From Citrobacter amalonaticus (lineage in GTDB: Bacteria; Pseudomonadota; Gammaproteobacteria; Enterobacterales; Enterobacteriaceae): DNA of 64,000 nt. Positions 1 to 9,092 of the stretch are shown in pieces (the first letter of the stretch is position 1; each line of letters starts with the position of its first letter). The stretch is from NCBI RefSeq assembly GCF_018252635.1, contig NZ_JAGTXM010000002.1, positions 514,962-578,961 on the forward strand, given 5' to 3'. The notes below the pieces were generated by a model. That model had not been told where the DNA came from. It saw only the letters and a list, made by a program, of their open reading frames with translations, and made no database searches. The translations under genes and the position numbers were made by a program.

Positions 1-363
1 CCGCTGTTGCCGCAAGGAGTGGATACGCCCGTGGGCGATCAGGCCGGACGCCTGTCCGTCGGTCAGGCTCAACGCGTAGCGGTAGCTCGTGCACTCCTTA
101 ATCCCTGCAAGTTACTGCTGCTGGACGAACCGGCAGCCAGCCTGGATGCCCATAGTGAGCAACGGGTCATGCAGGCGCTGAAAACCGCCTCAAAACGCCA
201 GACAACGCTGATGGTCACGCACCAGCTTGAAGATCTTGCCGACTGGGACAGGATTTGGGTGATGCAGGACGGACAGATTATCGAACAAGGCGCCTGGGCC
301 GAGTTAAGTACCGTTAACGGCGCCTTTGCAACGTTATTGGCCCATCGTCAGGAGGAGATCTAA
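1..363 (+). CDS. cydD: CydD, 3' end (partial): ABC exporter subunit for cysteine/glutathione
   Basis: The window opens inside this gene; 120 codons and the stop are present. The visible part is the end of an ABC nucleotide-binding domain: signature-like motif LSVGQAQRVAVARALL, Walker B LLLLDEP, the D-loop and the switch histidine in MVTHQ. In E. coli CydD pairs with CydC as a heterodimeric inner-membrane exporter of glutathione and L-cysteine to the periplasm, needed for cytochrome bd assembly. The stop is immediately followed by the cydC ATG (taaatg), so the two are co-translated. The signature has SVGQ rather than the usual SGGQ, as expected for one half of an asymmetric heterodimer. Assignment rests on these motifs plus the cydC neighbour. 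Confidence 0.95.
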   Translation, partial: PLLPQGVDTPVGDQAGRLSVGQAQRVAVARALLNPCKLLLLDEPAASLDAHSEQRVMQALKTASKRQTTLMVTHQLEDLADWDRIWVMQDGQIIEQGAWAELSTVNGAFATLLAHRQEEI

Positions 364-2085
364 ATGCGTGCATTGCTGCCTTATCTGACGCTCTATAAAC
401 GTCACAAATGGATGTTAACGCTGGGCATCGTGTTGGCTATCGTCACTCTGCTCGCCAGTATTGGCTTACTGACGCTGTCCGGCTGGTTCCTCTCCGCGTC
501 TGCCGTGGCGGGTTTTGCCGGTATCTACAGCTTTAACTACATGCTACCTGCAGCGGGCGTGCGCGGCGCGGCCATTACCCGGACAGCCGGACGCTATTTT
601 GAACGGCTGGTCAGCCACGATGCGACCTTCCGCGTGCTGCAACATTTGCGTATTCACACCTTCAGCAAGCTGCTGCCGCTTTCCCCTGCCGGACTGGCCC
701 GTTATCGTCAGGGGGAATTGTTGAACCGCATTGTCGCTGATGTGGATACGTTGGATCACCTCTATCTCCGCGTCATTTCCCCCCTGGTGGGTGCCTTCGT
801 GGTGATTATGGTTGTGACGATCGGCCTGAGCGTGCTGGATGCCACCCTTGCCTGCACCCTCGGCGGTGTGATGCTGCTGACGCTCTTTATTATGCCGCCA
901 GTATTTTATCGCGCCGGGAAAACCACAGGGCAAAACATGACGCATCTGCGCGGTCAGTATCGTCAACAACTGACCGCATGGTTGCAGGGCCAGGCAGAAC
1001 TGGCTATTTTCGGCGCCAGCGACCGTTATCGTGCGCAAATGGAAACCACCGAGTTACAGTGGCACGAAGCGCAACGTCGCCAGTCTGAACTGACGGCACT
1101 GTCACAGGCGCTGATGCTACTGATCGGCGCCGTTGCCATCTTATTGATGTTGTGGATGGCGGCAGGCGGCGTAGGGGGCAATGCCCAGCCAGGCGCGCTG
1201 ATTGCCTTGTTTGTCTTTTGTGCGCTAGCGGCATTTGAAGCGCTGGCTCCGGTTACTGGCGCATTTCAGCATTTAGGCCAGGTGATCGCTTCGGCCGTTC
1301 GCATCACCGAACTGACCGAGCAAAAGCCGGAAGTGACTTTTCCGACTAACGTATCCGACGTCCCGGATCAGGTCACCCTGACGCTGCATGATGTTTCATT
1401 CAGCTACCCCGAACAGGCGCAAAAAGCGCTGGCTTCACTCACTCTTCAGGTAAATCCGGGTGAACACATCGCCATTCTTGGGCGCACCGGGTGTGGTAAA
1501 TCGACATTACTGCAATTGCTGACGCGCGCATGGGATCCACAACAGGGCGAAATCCTGCTCAACGGCCATCCGATTGCGACAATGAATGAAGCGACGCTGC
1601 GCAACACCGTCAGCGTTGTGCCGCAGCGCGTGCACTTGTTTAGCGCCACTCTGCGCGACAACCTGCTACTTGCCGCGCCCGACGCCAGTGACGAGCAGCT
1701 TGCAGACACGTTGCGTCGCGTCGGGCTGGAGAAACTCCTTGACGATTCTGGCCTCAACAGTTGGCTGGGCGAAGGCGGTCGTCAGTTATCCGGTGGCGAG
1801 TTGCGTCGTCTGGCCATCGCCCGCGCGCTACTGCACGATGCACCGCTGATGCTGCTCGATGAACCGACAGAAGGGTTAGATGCGACTACCGAAAGTCAAA
1901 TGCTTGAATTGCTTGCTGAAGTGATGCGCGAAAAAACGCTACTGATGGTGACGCATCGCCTGCGCGGACTCGCGCGTTTTGATCGGATAATAGTGATGGA
2001 CAACGGCCAAATTATTGAGCAAGGTAATCACGCAGATCTGTTAGCACGACAGGGTCGTTATTACCAGTTTAAGCAAGGTCTGTAA
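364..2085 (+). CDS. cydC: CydC, glutathione/L-cysteine exporter subunit (ABC type)
   Basis: 573 residues, the usual CydC length. The N-terminal half (about residues 15-310) is an ABC exporter membrane domain with several hydrophobic spans; the C-terminal half is an ATPase domain with Walker A GRTGCGKST, signature LSGGELRR, Walker B LMLLDEP and switch His in MVTHR. With CydD it forms the inner-membrane exporter that supplies periplasmic thiols for cytochrome bd and c-type cytochrome maturation. It starts directly after the cydD stop with no spacer. The gap to aat is 44 bp without an obvious terminator, so read-through into aat is plausible. Confidence 0.97.
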   Translation: MRALLPYLTLYKRHKWMLTLGIVLAIVTLLASIGLLTLSGWFLSASAVAGFAGIYSFNYMLPAAGVRGAAITRTAGRYFERLVSHDATFRVLQHLRIHTFSKLLPLSPAGLARYRQGELLNRIVADVDTLDHLYLRVISPLVGAFVVIMVVTIGLSVLDATLACTLGGVMLLTLFIMPPVFYRAGKTTGQNMTHLRGQYRQQLTAWLQGQAELAIFGASDRYRAQMETTELQWHEAQRRQSELTALSQALMLLIGAVAILLMLWMAAGGVGGNAQPGALIALFVFCALAAFEALAPVTGAFQHLGQVIASAVRITELTEQKPEVTFPTNVSDVPDQVTLTLHDVSFSYPEQAQKALASLTLQVNPGEHIAILGRTGCGKSTLLQLLTRAWDPQQGEILLNGHPIATMNEATLRNTVSVVPQRVHLFSATLRDNLLLAAPDASDEQLADTLRRVGLEKLLDDSGLNSWLGEGGRQLSGGELRRLAIARALLHDAPLMLLDEPTEGLDATTESQMLELLAEVMREKTLLMVTHRLRGLARFDRIIVMDNGQIIEQGNHADLLARQGRYYQFKQGL

Positions 2086-2129
2086 GCTATTATTGAACGA
2101 TCCGACTCGCGTACTGGAGTTCTGCTGTC

Positions 2130-2834
2130 ATGCGCCTGGTTCAGCTTTCCCGACACTCTATCGCCTTCCCTTCACCGGAGGGCGCTTTACGCGAGCCAAA
2201 TGGCCTGCTGGCGCTGGGGGGCGATCTAAGCCCTGCGCGCCTGCTGATGGCCTATCAGCGCGGTATTTTCCCGTGGTTTTCGCCTGGTGACCCTATTCTC
2301 TGGTGGTCACCAGATCCTCGCGCCATTCTGTGGCCTCACACGTTTCATGCCAGCCGCAGCATGAAGCGTTTCCATAAGCGTTCTCCGTATCGCGTCACGC
2401 TGAATTATGCGTTTGGTCAGGTCATCGAAGGATGCGCCAACGATCGCGACGAAGGAACCTGGATCACCCAGAGCGTGGTAGAGGCCTATCATCGACTGCA
2501 CGAGCTCGGACACGCGCATTCCATTGAGGTCTGGCACGATAATACGCTGGTCGGTGGGATGTATGGCGTTTCCCTCGGGGCTCTGTTCTGCGGTGAATCA
2601 ATGTTCAGCCGACAAGAGAATGCGTCAAAAACGGCGCTGCTGGTTTTTTGCGCAGAGTTTGTCCGCAAGGGCGGCAAATTAATGGATTGTCAGGTGCTCA
2701 ATAGCCATACCGAATCGTTAGGAGCGGTCGAAATTCCGCGCAGGGTGTATCTGGAGCATCTCGATGCGTTGCGCCAGCAACGTCTACCCCGTGATTTTTG
2801 GGTCCCTCGCACGTTATTTTTGCCCGAGGGGTGA
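2130..2834 (+). CDS. aat: Leucyl/phenylalanyl-tRNA--protein transferase
   Basis: 234 residues, the E. coli Aat length. The enzyme moves Leu or Phe from its tRNA onto N-terminal Arg or Lys of cytoplasmic proteins, making N-degrons that ClpS delivers to ClpAP; clpS and clpA lie about 3.3 kb downstream in this window. Sequence hallmarks visible are [20 protein letters not shown] near the N-terminus, the GIFPWF motif around residues 50-55 and the WWSPDPRA stretch that follows. The start at 2130 gives the usual [15 protein letters not shown]-terminus. It lies between cydC and infA, as in E. coli. Confidence 0.96.
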   Translation: MRLVQLSRHSIAFPSPEGALREPNGLLALGGDLSPARLLMAYQRGIFPWFSPGDPILWWSPDPRAILWPHTFHASRSMKRFHKRSPYRVTLNYAFGQVIEGCANDRDEGTWITQSVVEAYHRLHELGHAHSIEVWHDNTLVGGMYGVSLGALFCGESMFSRQENASKTALLVFCAEFVRKGGKLMDCQVLNSHTESLGAVEIPRRVYLEHLDALRQQRLPRDFWVPRTLFLPEG

Positions 2835-2861
2835 ATGTTTTCGGCACATTTTTTGTCAGGG

Positions 2862-2870
2862 TGTTATAAT
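2862..2870 (+). promoter_or_regulatory. Putative extended -10 promoter upstream of infA
   Basis: TGTTATAAT, a perfect TATAAT hexamer preceded by the TG of an extended -10, lies 260 bp upstream of the infA ATG and 28 bp after the aat stop. No good -35 is seen, which is tolerated for extended -10 promoters. In E. coli infA has a distal and a proximal promoter; this fits the distal one. The leader between 2880 and 3130 holds no gene I can support. Confidence 0.5.
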
Positions 2871-3126
2871 TGCCGTCGCAGAGTTGGTTTAGCCCATTAC
2901 CCCGCTGCCGTTAAGGATCCGTTCGCGTCAGGTAACGCCATCGTTTATCTCATCGCTCCCTTATACGTTGCGCTTCACGTGCGGCTTTGTCGTGTGTTTT
3001 TGAAGCGATCCGGAGTAATGCGCCAAATTTTGTTTGCTGCGTTTTAAACGTGCAAATCTTTACTTATTAAAAGAACTTCGGCATTATCTTGCCGGTTCAA
3101 ATTACGGTAGTGATACCCCAGAGGAT

Positions 3127-3348
<222 letters not shown>

Positions 3349-3380
3349 TTGTTTTCACGCCCTGATGGCGTCCAGATAGT

Positions 3381-3407
3381 AAAAGGTCGGTCTATCCGGC
3401 CTTTTTT
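3381..3407 (+). terminator. Rho-independent terminator of infA
   Basis: Inverted repeat aaaaggtcgg / ccggcctttttt with a five-base loop followed by a T run, 33 bp after the infA stop. Confidence 0.85.
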
Positions 3408-3706
3408 GTTGCATAACCCCCCCACTCCTCCGTCATCTGCGCATACTCGTGCGTCAGAAAATCTACCAGCGCTCTGACCGATGGCAACACTCCCCTGCCT
3501 GTGGGGAATAGCGCGTGAATGACCTCTCGTCGCGATTCCCACTCTTCCAGTAACGCAACCCGTTCTCCCGTCGCCAGCTGTTCTTTCTCCATTAAGACAG
3601 GAAGTTGTACGGCACCGACGCAGCGTGTTGTTATTGTCGGGGGAACCGCTTTGGTCAGAGCTAAACCTGAGGAGGTCGAGAAGAAGGGTGAAATGACGGA
3701 TTAACA
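3392..3706 (-). pseudogene. Remnant of a LysR-family regulator (C-terminal end only)
   Basis: The minus strand has an open frame of about 100 codons bounded by a stop near 3706. Its last 45 residues read like the C-terminus of a LysR-type regulator: LLEEWESRREVIHALFP, then VRALVDFLTHEYAQM. This corresponds to the closing beta strand and helix of the effector-binding domain (commonly LL..W......I.A.YP......VRAFIDFL). The DNA-binding domain and most of the effector domain are missing, and no start with a ribosome binding site is present. Its 3' end overlaps the infA terminator. The family match is confident for the last part; upstream residues are less recognisable. Confidence 0.6.
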
Positions 3707-3788
3707 ACGCTAAATCACTCCCCAGGCGACTCTGGTCGGGGTAGATGTACAATGCGTAACCAAACGAGAAGCAAAGCGTAAATACTGC

Positions 3789-3817
3789 TTGACCGTTTTA
3801 GCGCAACTCCCTATAGT
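3789..3817 (+). promoter_or_regulatory. Sigma-70 promoter of serW
   Basis: TTGACC, a 17-bp spacer and TATAGT end 43 bp before the mature tRNA 5' end. A GC-rich stretch (agcgccccg) follows the -10, as is typical of stringently controlled stable-RNA promoters. Confidence 0.8.
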
Positions 3818-3860
3818 AGCGCCCCGTTGCCCCCCTGGTGGTCAGGCAGCAATACAATAT

Positions 3861-3948
3861 GGTGAGGTGTCCGAGTGGCTGAAGGAGCACGCCTGGAAAG
3901 TGTGTATACGGCAACGTATCGGGGGTTCGAATCCCCCCCTCACCGCCA
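3861..3948 (+). tRNA. serW: tRNA-Ser (anticodon GGA)
   Basis: 88 nt including an encoded CCA. The acceptor arms GGTGAGG and CCTCACC pair. The anticodon loop CTGGAAA gives anticodon GGA (serine UCC/UCU codons). A long variable arm typical of class II tRNAs is present, and the T-loop GTTCGAATC is intact. Position next to infA matches serW of E. coli. Its promoter and terminator flank it, so it is transcribed alone. Confidence 0.97.
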
Positions 3949-4137
3949 TATTTGAAGAAGAGCTCGTACGCAAGTACGGGCTTTTTTTTTGTATGTTGCA
4001 CACCCCAGGGGGGATGAGAATACCCGACCGGGGTTCGACAACGGGCGCAGCCCGTTGGACAGTCCGCGAACACCGTGAGCGGGCTGCCCGTCAGGGCGAG
4101 CGAAGCGAGTCAATCCCCCCCTCACCGCCATATTTGA
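3930..4137 (+). repeat. Duplicated serW 3' end enclosing a structured 156-bp segment (RtT-like)
   Basis: The last 19 bases of serW plus the next seven are repeated exactly: copy 1 at 3930-3955, copy 2 at 4112-4137, 182 bp apart, both containing ctcaccgccatatttga. The segment between contains several complementary stretches, e.g. acgggcgcagcccgt and gcgggctgcccg near 4040-4091. This layout, a repeat of about 180 bp ending in the tRNA tail, resembles the RtT repeats downstream of tyrT in E. coli. An alternative is an attachment-site duplication left by a lost integrative element. The segment lies after the tRNA terminator, so transcription of it would need read-through. Confidence 0.65.
3961..3990 (+). 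terminator. Terminator downstream of serW
   Basis: GCTCGTAC, loop GCAA, then GTACGGGC forms an eight-pair stem (one G-T pair) followed by nine or ten T residues, starting 13 bp after the tRNA CCA. Confidence 0.85.
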
Positions 4138-4199
4138 GATACCGGACGAGCCCATGCCCGACGCTGGCATCACCGGTAAAGCGGCTGGTCGGCCGTTAG

Positions 4200-4331
4200 G
4201 CAGAGTACGTCAGGGTGCTGATTGTCGCCGAAGCGCTACCCGAAACCGCGCAGGATGACGTTGAACGACGCATTTTACACTCACTGATGCCATATCTCAG
4301 ATCTGGCCCTGAGCCGTACAAACGAACGTGA
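4200..4331 (+). pseudogene. Short coding relic of unknown family
   Basis: An open frame of 43 codons starts after a TAG, has no start codon, and ends at TGA: it reads AEYVRVLIVAEALPE, later RILHSLMPYLRSG. The helical, charged character is reminiscent of a C-terminal helix of a TetR-type regulator, but that is only an impression. The rest of 4332-4501 is AT-rich and contains no gene I can support; it should hold the promoter of the cupin gene. Confidence 0.25.
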
Positions 4332-4501
4332 AACACGTATAACTCTTTGCTTAGGGCGTATTTGCAACTGAGGTACATCAATTTCTTGTTCCGACATTCA
4401 ATGATGATAAATTACCGATAATACACTTTTTGCGGAAGACATGTGCTAAGTTGGAATATTACATTTGTCATTAACATCCACACAAACTTATCGGGACAAT
4501 A

Positions 4502-4813
4502 ATGAAAAAAATTATCAGCAAAGATTTTAGAGCCGAAAACGCCTGGGGAGCAATGGACATCGCCTTGTTAGGTGGTACCTCTGTACGTTTACACTGGACA
4601 GATAAACCCTATAAGTGGCATATAAATGATGGTCAGGAAGTTTTTGCTGTTATGGATGGCGTCGTCGAGATGTTTTATAAGGAGCATGCCGAAATCAAAA
4701 CAGTGATTCTAAATACAGGGGATCTCTTTTTTGCCGATCAGGGTTGTGAGCATGTCGCACATCCTAAAGGTGAAGCCAGAATATTAGTAATTGAAAAAGA
4801 AGGCTCAGTATAA
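4502..4813 (+). CDS. Small single-domain cupin protein
   Basis: 103 residues, one cupin barrel. The visible cupin pattern is HINDGQEVFAVMDGVVEM (motif 1, with His and Glu) and later GDLFFADQGCEHVAHP (motif 2, with a conserved His). Such proteins bind a metal or small ligand; no specific substrate can be read from the sequence. Codon use is AT-richer than the flanking core genes. It lies 73 bp before the next gene (VOC protein) on the same strand and may share a transcript with it. Not recognised as any named gene. Confidence 0.8.
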   Translation: MKKIISKDFRAENAWGAMDIALLGGTSVRLHWTDKPYKWHINDGQEVFAVMDGVVEMFYKEHAEIKTVILNTGDLFFADQGCEHVAHPKGEARILVIEKEGSV

Positions 4814-4886
4814 ATACTTCCTTTTACCTCCTTCAGCAGGCATAGTAACAAATGGGAATGGATTTGTTTTCATAACAGGAGTTGTC

Positions 4887-5282
4887 ATATTTTCATATAT
4901 AATGTTGGGTACCAACAACCCGGAAATGGCTTATCAATTTTATGCACCATTGATGGAAGTGCTGGGCTATCCGCTGGATGGTCGAAGTGAGAAAGGTGCG
5001 GCATGGGGCTCGTTCAAAGATGATCATTCCACAGGGCTATGTGTTGGCCTTCCTTTTAATCAGGGACCGGCGACATTTGGCAATGGCGTAATGGTGGCTC
5101 TTAATGCTCCTTCCGTTGATATCATTAACAAGCTCTATGCCTTAGCGCTAGAAAACGGTGGAGAAGATGAGGGGCCTCCTGGCTATCGCCCACACTATGG
5201 CGATGATTTTTATAGTGCTTATGTCCGCGATCCTGACAACAACAAGATTGCTTTTGTTTTTTACGACCCGACGAAAAAGTAA
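4887..5282 (+). CDS. VOC/glyoxalase-family protein, apparent ATA start
   Basis: The protein has the single vicinal-oxygen-chelate fold of the glyoxalase/bleomycin-resistance superfamily: IMLGTNNPEMAYQFYAPLMEVLG at the start (split here as IMLGTNNPE and FYAPLMEVLG), and YVRDPDNNKIAFVFY at the end. Family members usually begin M-F-S-x-x-M-L-G. Here the codon where Met is expected is ATA at 4887, preceded by AGGAG at 4877-4881, five bases away. The next in-frame ATG is at 4902, too far from that ribosome binding site and cutting the first strand. An upstream in-frame ATG at 4791 lies inside the cupin gene. So either a rare ATA start is used or the start was lost by mutation. Substrate unknown. 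Confidence 0.7.
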   Translation: MFSYIMLGTNNPEMAYQFYAPLMEVLGYPLDGRSEKGAAWGSFKDDHSTGLCVGLPFNQGPATFGNGVMVALNAPSVDIINKLYALALENGGEDEGPPGYRPHYGDDFYSAYVRDPDNNKIAFVFYDPTKK

Positions 5283-5491
5283 AATATAGTGTATTTGACG
5301 TGTTGCCTGCCTTGCCACACCACCTGAGTTCAACGGTGTTGTTCAAGCTCTGTAGGACATCCGTTAGTTCATTAGCTAAGCTGCAGTCACCTGACACTCT
5401 GCGATGTATAAACAGAGCGTCAGGATGTTATCTCGGTGTGAAAAAAAATATCAAATTGTGGCAAGCCAGGATTAATACCGGAAAAGGGTCA

Positions 5492-5740
5492 TTATTCTGA
5501 TTTACCGGTATTCTGTGCAATCACGCGCAGATACTCATTGTTTTTAAACGCAATCATAATAAGTTCAAACATGACGCGACAGCCCACAAGGCTAAAAACA
5601 GTCCCCAGTAACCCTGCGATGATTTGACCATTAAATATAGAAATGACGCCACCAATCACCACTAAGACCATAAAGATCCAGTATAAAAACACCATGATTT
5701 TAGGTGTCAAAAGACTATCAAAACCCAGAATTACTTTCAT
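5492..5740 (-). CDS. DUF4282 family small membrane protein
   Basis: 82 residues with two hydrophobic segments (about residues 13-35 and 40-63), starting MKVILGFDSLLTPKIMVFLYW, a pattern typical of DUF4282 proteins. Probably an inner-membrane protein; no function is known to me. A purine-rich stretch (aggat) precedes the ATG. AT-rich, like the two genes to its left. The 209 bp between the VOC stop and this stop hold nothing I can support. Confidence 0.7.
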   Translation of the reverse strand: MKVILGFDSLLTPKIMVFLYWIFMVLVVIGGVISIFNGQIIAGLLGTVFSLVGCRVMFELIMIAFKNNEYLRVIAQNTGKSE

Positions 5741-6082
5741 TGGCTATCCTTAATAAATAATTTTAAAAAAACTGCCAGAACACCATATATTATTCATTTC
5801 AAAATGTAAATACTGGTTTGCCAGCCTGGCAACGCTTCTATTTGTAAGAGTTAACGGTAAGAATGTTCATTAAATAGCACGATAATGATTGCAGAATTAC
5901 AACATTAGGAAGGCATGAAATAGCATGTTGCAGGACAGAAACTGGCATTTATTGTTAAATAGTTATTAATTCAAATCACCCCGTCCTTTGCTGATGAAGA
6001 ATAATCCGATAATGAACGAAAGGTTTAAGTCGAGGTGAACCGCTCCCGCTCCCTGAAGAGAAATTTGCGACCCTCAGACAAT
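5741..6082. other. AT-rich intergenic region without recognised gene
   Basis: About 340 bp between the DUF4282 start and the clpA terminator. No credible reading frame, tRNA or repeat is visible; it should contain the promoter for the DUF4282 gene. Confidence 0.5.
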
Positions 6083-6120
6083 AAAAAACCGGGCACAGTA
6101 AACTGTGGCCCGGTTTTTTT
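6083..6120 (-). terminator. Rho-independent terminator of clpSA
   Basis: Strong stem aaaaaaccgggc / gcccggttttttt just beyond the clpA stop; the A/T tracts on both sides allow termination in both directions. Confidence 0.85.
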
Positions 6121-6141
6121 AGACAGCGAAGAAATCAGAGA

Positions 6142-8418
6142 TTAATGCGCGGCTTCCGGTTTGTGCTTCTGCGCACTCTGGAAGCCATAGGTCAGCTCAT
6201 TTTTCTCTTTGTCCAGCGCCACGGTCACCTGTCCGCCGTCCACCAGCGAACCAAACAGCAGCTCGTTCGCCAATGGTTTTTTCAGGTTATCCTGAATCAC
6301 ACGCGCCATTGGACGTGCACCCATTGCCCGGTCGTAGCCTTTCTCTGCCAGCCAGTTACGCGCTTCCTGGCTGACTTCCAGGGAGACACCTTTCTGATCG
6401 AGCTGGACCTGTAGCTCAACGATGAACTTATCGACAACCTGATGAATCACCTCAGTAGACAGGTGTTCAAACCAGATAATATTGTCGAGACGGTTACGGA
6501 ACTCCGGCGTAAACACTTTCTTGATTTCACTCATCGCGTCGGTGCTGTTGTCCTGATGAATCAGGCCAATCGATTTACGTTCCGTTTCACGGACCCCGGC
6601 GTTGGTCGTCATCACCAGCACCACGTTGCGGAAATCGGCCTTACGTCCGTTATTGTCCGTCAGCGTGCCGTTGTCCATCACCTGCAATAGCAGGTTAAAC
6701 ACATCCGGGTGCGCTTTTTCGATTTCATCAAGCAGCAATACCGCGTGAGGATGCTTGATGACCGCATCCGTCAGCAAACCGCCCTGATCGAAACCAACGT
6801 ATCCCGGAGGCGCGCCAATCAGGCGGCTGACGGTATGACGTTCCATATACTCGGACATATCAAAACGCAGCAGTTCGATTCCCAGCGCTTTAGAAAGCTG
6901 CACCGTCACCTCGGTTTTCCCGACCCCGGTCGGACCGGCAAACAGGAAAGAGCCCACTGGCTTATGCTCGTGTCCCAGACCCGCGCGGCTCATCTTGATA
7001 GCTTCGGTCAGCGCCTCAATGGCTTTATCCTGCCCAAAGACCAGCATTTTCAGACGGTCGCCAAGGTTTTTCAGCGTATCGCGATCGCTTTGTGACACAC
7101 TTTTCTCTGGAATACGCGCAATACGCGCAACCACGGACTCGATATCCGCCACGTTGACGGTTTTCTTGCGCTTGCTGACCGGCATCAGACGCGCACGCGC
7201 CCCGGCTTCGTCAATGACGTCAATCGCTTTATCCGGCAGGTGACGGTCATTGATGTATTTCACCGCCAGTTCAACCGCTGCACGCACCGCTTTCGCGGTA
7301 TAACGCACGTCGTGATGCGCTTCATACTTCGGCTTCAGGCCATTGATAATCTGTACGGTCTCTTCCACCGACGGTTCTGTAATATCAATTTTCTGGAAAC
7401 GACGCGCTAACGCACGGTCTTTCTCAAAAATGTTGCTGAACTCCTGATAGGTCGTGGAACCGATCACGCGGATCTTACCGCCAGAAAGCAGCGGTTTAAT
7501 CAGGTTTGCGGCATCCACCTGACCGCCAGACGCTGCACCGGCCCCGATGATGGTGTGGATCTCATCGATAAACAGGATGCTGTTGGTATCCTGCTCCAGT
7601 TGTTTCAGCAACGCTTTAAAGCGTTTTTCAAAGTCACCGCGGTATTTGGTTCCCGCCAGCAGCGAACCGATATCCAGCGAGTAGATAGTGCAATCGGCCA
7701 TCACTTCCGGCACGTCGCCCTGCACGATACGCCAGGCAAGGCCTTCGGCAATCGCCGTTTTCCCGACGCCAGATTCCCCCACCAGTAGCGGGTTATTTTT
7801 GCGCCGACGGCACAGCACCTGAATAGCACGCTCCAGTTCTTTGTCACGGCCGATCAGCGGATCAATGCCGCCAACGCGGGCAAGCTGGTTAAGGTTAGTC
7901 GTGAAGTTCTCCATACGTTCCTCCCCGCCAGCTTGCTCTTCGGTATTCGGCTGACTGCCAGGATCAGACGACTGACTCGGCTCATCTTTGCGCGTACCGT
8001 GCGATATAAAGTTGACCACATCGAGACGGCTGACCTCATGCTTACGCAGCAGGTAGGCGGCCTGAGACTCCTGTTCGCTAAAGATGGCAACCAGCACGTT
8101 CGCGCCAGTCACTTCACTACGCCCGGAGGACTGAACGTGGAAGACCGCACGTTGCAGAACGCGCTGAAAACTCAGCGTCGGTTGCGTATCGCGTTCTTCT
8201 TCGCTGGCAGGCAGTACGGGTGTGGTTTGTTCAATGAAGGCTTCGAGTTCCTGACGGAGCGCCACGAGGTCCACGGAACACGCTTCCAGCGCTTCGCGGG
8301 CCGATGGGTTACTGAGCAGCGCCAGTAACAAGTGCTCGACGGTCATAAACTCATGACGGTGCTCGCGCGCTCTGGCGAAAGCCATGTTTAAACTGAGTTC
8401 CAGTTCTTGATTGAGCAT
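6142..8418 (-). CDS. clpA: ClpA, ATPase subunit of the ClpAP protease
   Basis: 758 residues from the chosen start, the E. coli length. An N-terminal Clp-N repeat domain (about 1-150) binds ClpS. Two AAA+ modules follow, with Walker A GESGVGKT (about residue 214) and GPTGVGKT (about residue 495), Walker B LFIDEIH and LLLDEIEK. It unfolds substrates and threads them into ClpP in the cytoplasm, including N-degron proteins made by Aat. The start at 8418 ([14 protein letters not shown]) follows a strong GGGGGAGG ribosome binding site; an ATG five codons upstream overlaps that site and is not used here. It lies 30 bp after clpS in the same direction. Confidence 0.98.
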   Translation of the reverse strand: MLNQELELSLNMAFARAREHRHEFMTVEHLLLALLSNPSAREALEACSVDLVALRQELEAFIEQTTPVLPASEEERDTQPTLSFQRVLQRAVFHVQSSGRSEVTGANVLVAIFSEQESQAAYLLRKHEVSRLDVVNFISHGTRKDEPSQSSDPGSQPNTEEQAGGEERMENFTTNLNQLARVGGIDPLIGRDKELERAIQVLCRRRKNNPLLVGESGVGKTAIAEGLAWRIVQGDVPEVMADCTIYSLDIGSLLAGTKYRGDFEKRFKALLKQLEQDTNSILFIDEIHTIIGAGAASGGQVDAANLIKPLLSGGKIRVIGSTTYQEFSNIFEKDRALARRFQKIDITEPSVEETVQIINGLKPKYEAHHDVRYTAKAVRAAVELAVKYINDRHLPDKAIDVIDEAGARARLMPVSKRKKTVNVADIESVVARIARIPEKSVSQSDRDTLKNLGDRLKMLVFGQDKAIEALTEAIKMSRAGLGHEHKPVGSFLFAGPTGVGKTEVTVQLSKALGIELLRFDMSEYMERHTVSRLIGAPPGYVGFDQGGLLTDAVIKHPHAVLLLDEIEKAHPDVFNLLLQVMDNGTLTDNNGRKADFRNVVLVMTTNAGVRETERKSIGLIHQDNSTDAMSEIKKVFTPEFRNRLDNIIWFEHLSTEVIHQVVDKFIVELQVQLDQKGVSLEVSQEARNWLAEKGYDRAMGARPMARVIQDNLKKPLANELLFGSLVDGGQVTVALDKEKNELTYGFQSAQKHKPEAAH

Positions 8419-8448
8419 AGGCACCTCCCCCAATTTTTATGCCTGCAT

Positions 8449-8769
8449 TCAGGCTTTTTCCAGCGTACACAGCAACGGATGCTCGTTCTCCCTCGCATAC
8501 GTGTTCACCATCGCCACTTTGGTCTCCGCAACCTCTGCGGTGAAAACGCCGCAGATGGCTTTACCGTGATAGTGAACCGCAAGCATCAGTTGCGTTGCAC
8601 GTTCTACATCATAAGAAAAGAATTTTTGTAACACGTCAATAACAAACTCCATCGGAGTATAATCATCATTGACTAATATCACTTTATACATAGATGGCGG
8701 TTTTAGCGCGTCACGCACTTTATCAGCCGCCAGCTGGTCGAAATCCAGCCAGTCGTTCGTCTTACCCAT
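8449..8769 (-). CDS. clpS: ClpS, N-recognin adaptor for ClpAP
   Basis: 106 residues, the E. coli length. It contains the ligand-pocket motif [16 protein letters not shown] and later [10 protein letters not shown], which bind N-terminal Leu, Phe, Trp or Tyr, and it hands substrates to the ClpA N-domain. Directly upstream of clpA on the same strand. Confidence 0.97.
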   Translation of the reverse strand: MGKTNDWLDFDQLAADKVRDALKPPSMYKVILVNDDYTPMEFVIDVLQKFFSYDVERATQLMLAVHYHGKAICGVFTAEVAETKVAMVNTYARENEHPLLCTLEKA

Positions 8770-9092
8770 TGTCAGTCGTCATCTTCAGTTACGGTTACCG
8801 GCAGAACAGTCTGCCGCTGACAAGAGCGGATGTGCACAATCAATCTACCTCAATTAATAGATAACTATCATCTATCACTGGCATCCGCGACATCTGTCAC
8901 ATTCCCACCAATAGCGTTAACTGCTTCAAATTTTTGATTCATTTTTACCCACCGACCCCCGTCAGACGCTTGACGCCTCGCCTGATTTCTCTAAATTGTA
9001 ATTTCGAGAGTTGGCGAGGTTTTGAACAACCCCCACTCCACCACCGGTTCATTCCATCTTACTTATATAAGATTTACGAAGGATGTCGAAGC
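8770..9092. other. Divergent clpS/cspD intergenic region
   Basis: 323 bp carrying the promoters for clpS (leftward) and cspD (rightward). No further gene is visible. The cspD-proximal part holds a GAAGGATG ribosome binding region just before the cspD ATG. Confidence 0.6.

Noticed and set aside
2835-3047. 70-codon frame between aat and infA
   Set aside because: Begins directly at the aat stop and spans the infA promoter; cysteine- and arginine-rich composition unlike a real protein.
3789-4199. Open frame running through the serW tRNA
   Set aside because: It covers the tRNA, its promoter and terminator; no coding signal.
5300-5500. 66-codon plus-strand frame between the VOC and DUF4282 genes
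   Set aside because: No ribosome binding site, no recognisable domain, and it overlaps the end of the opposite gene.
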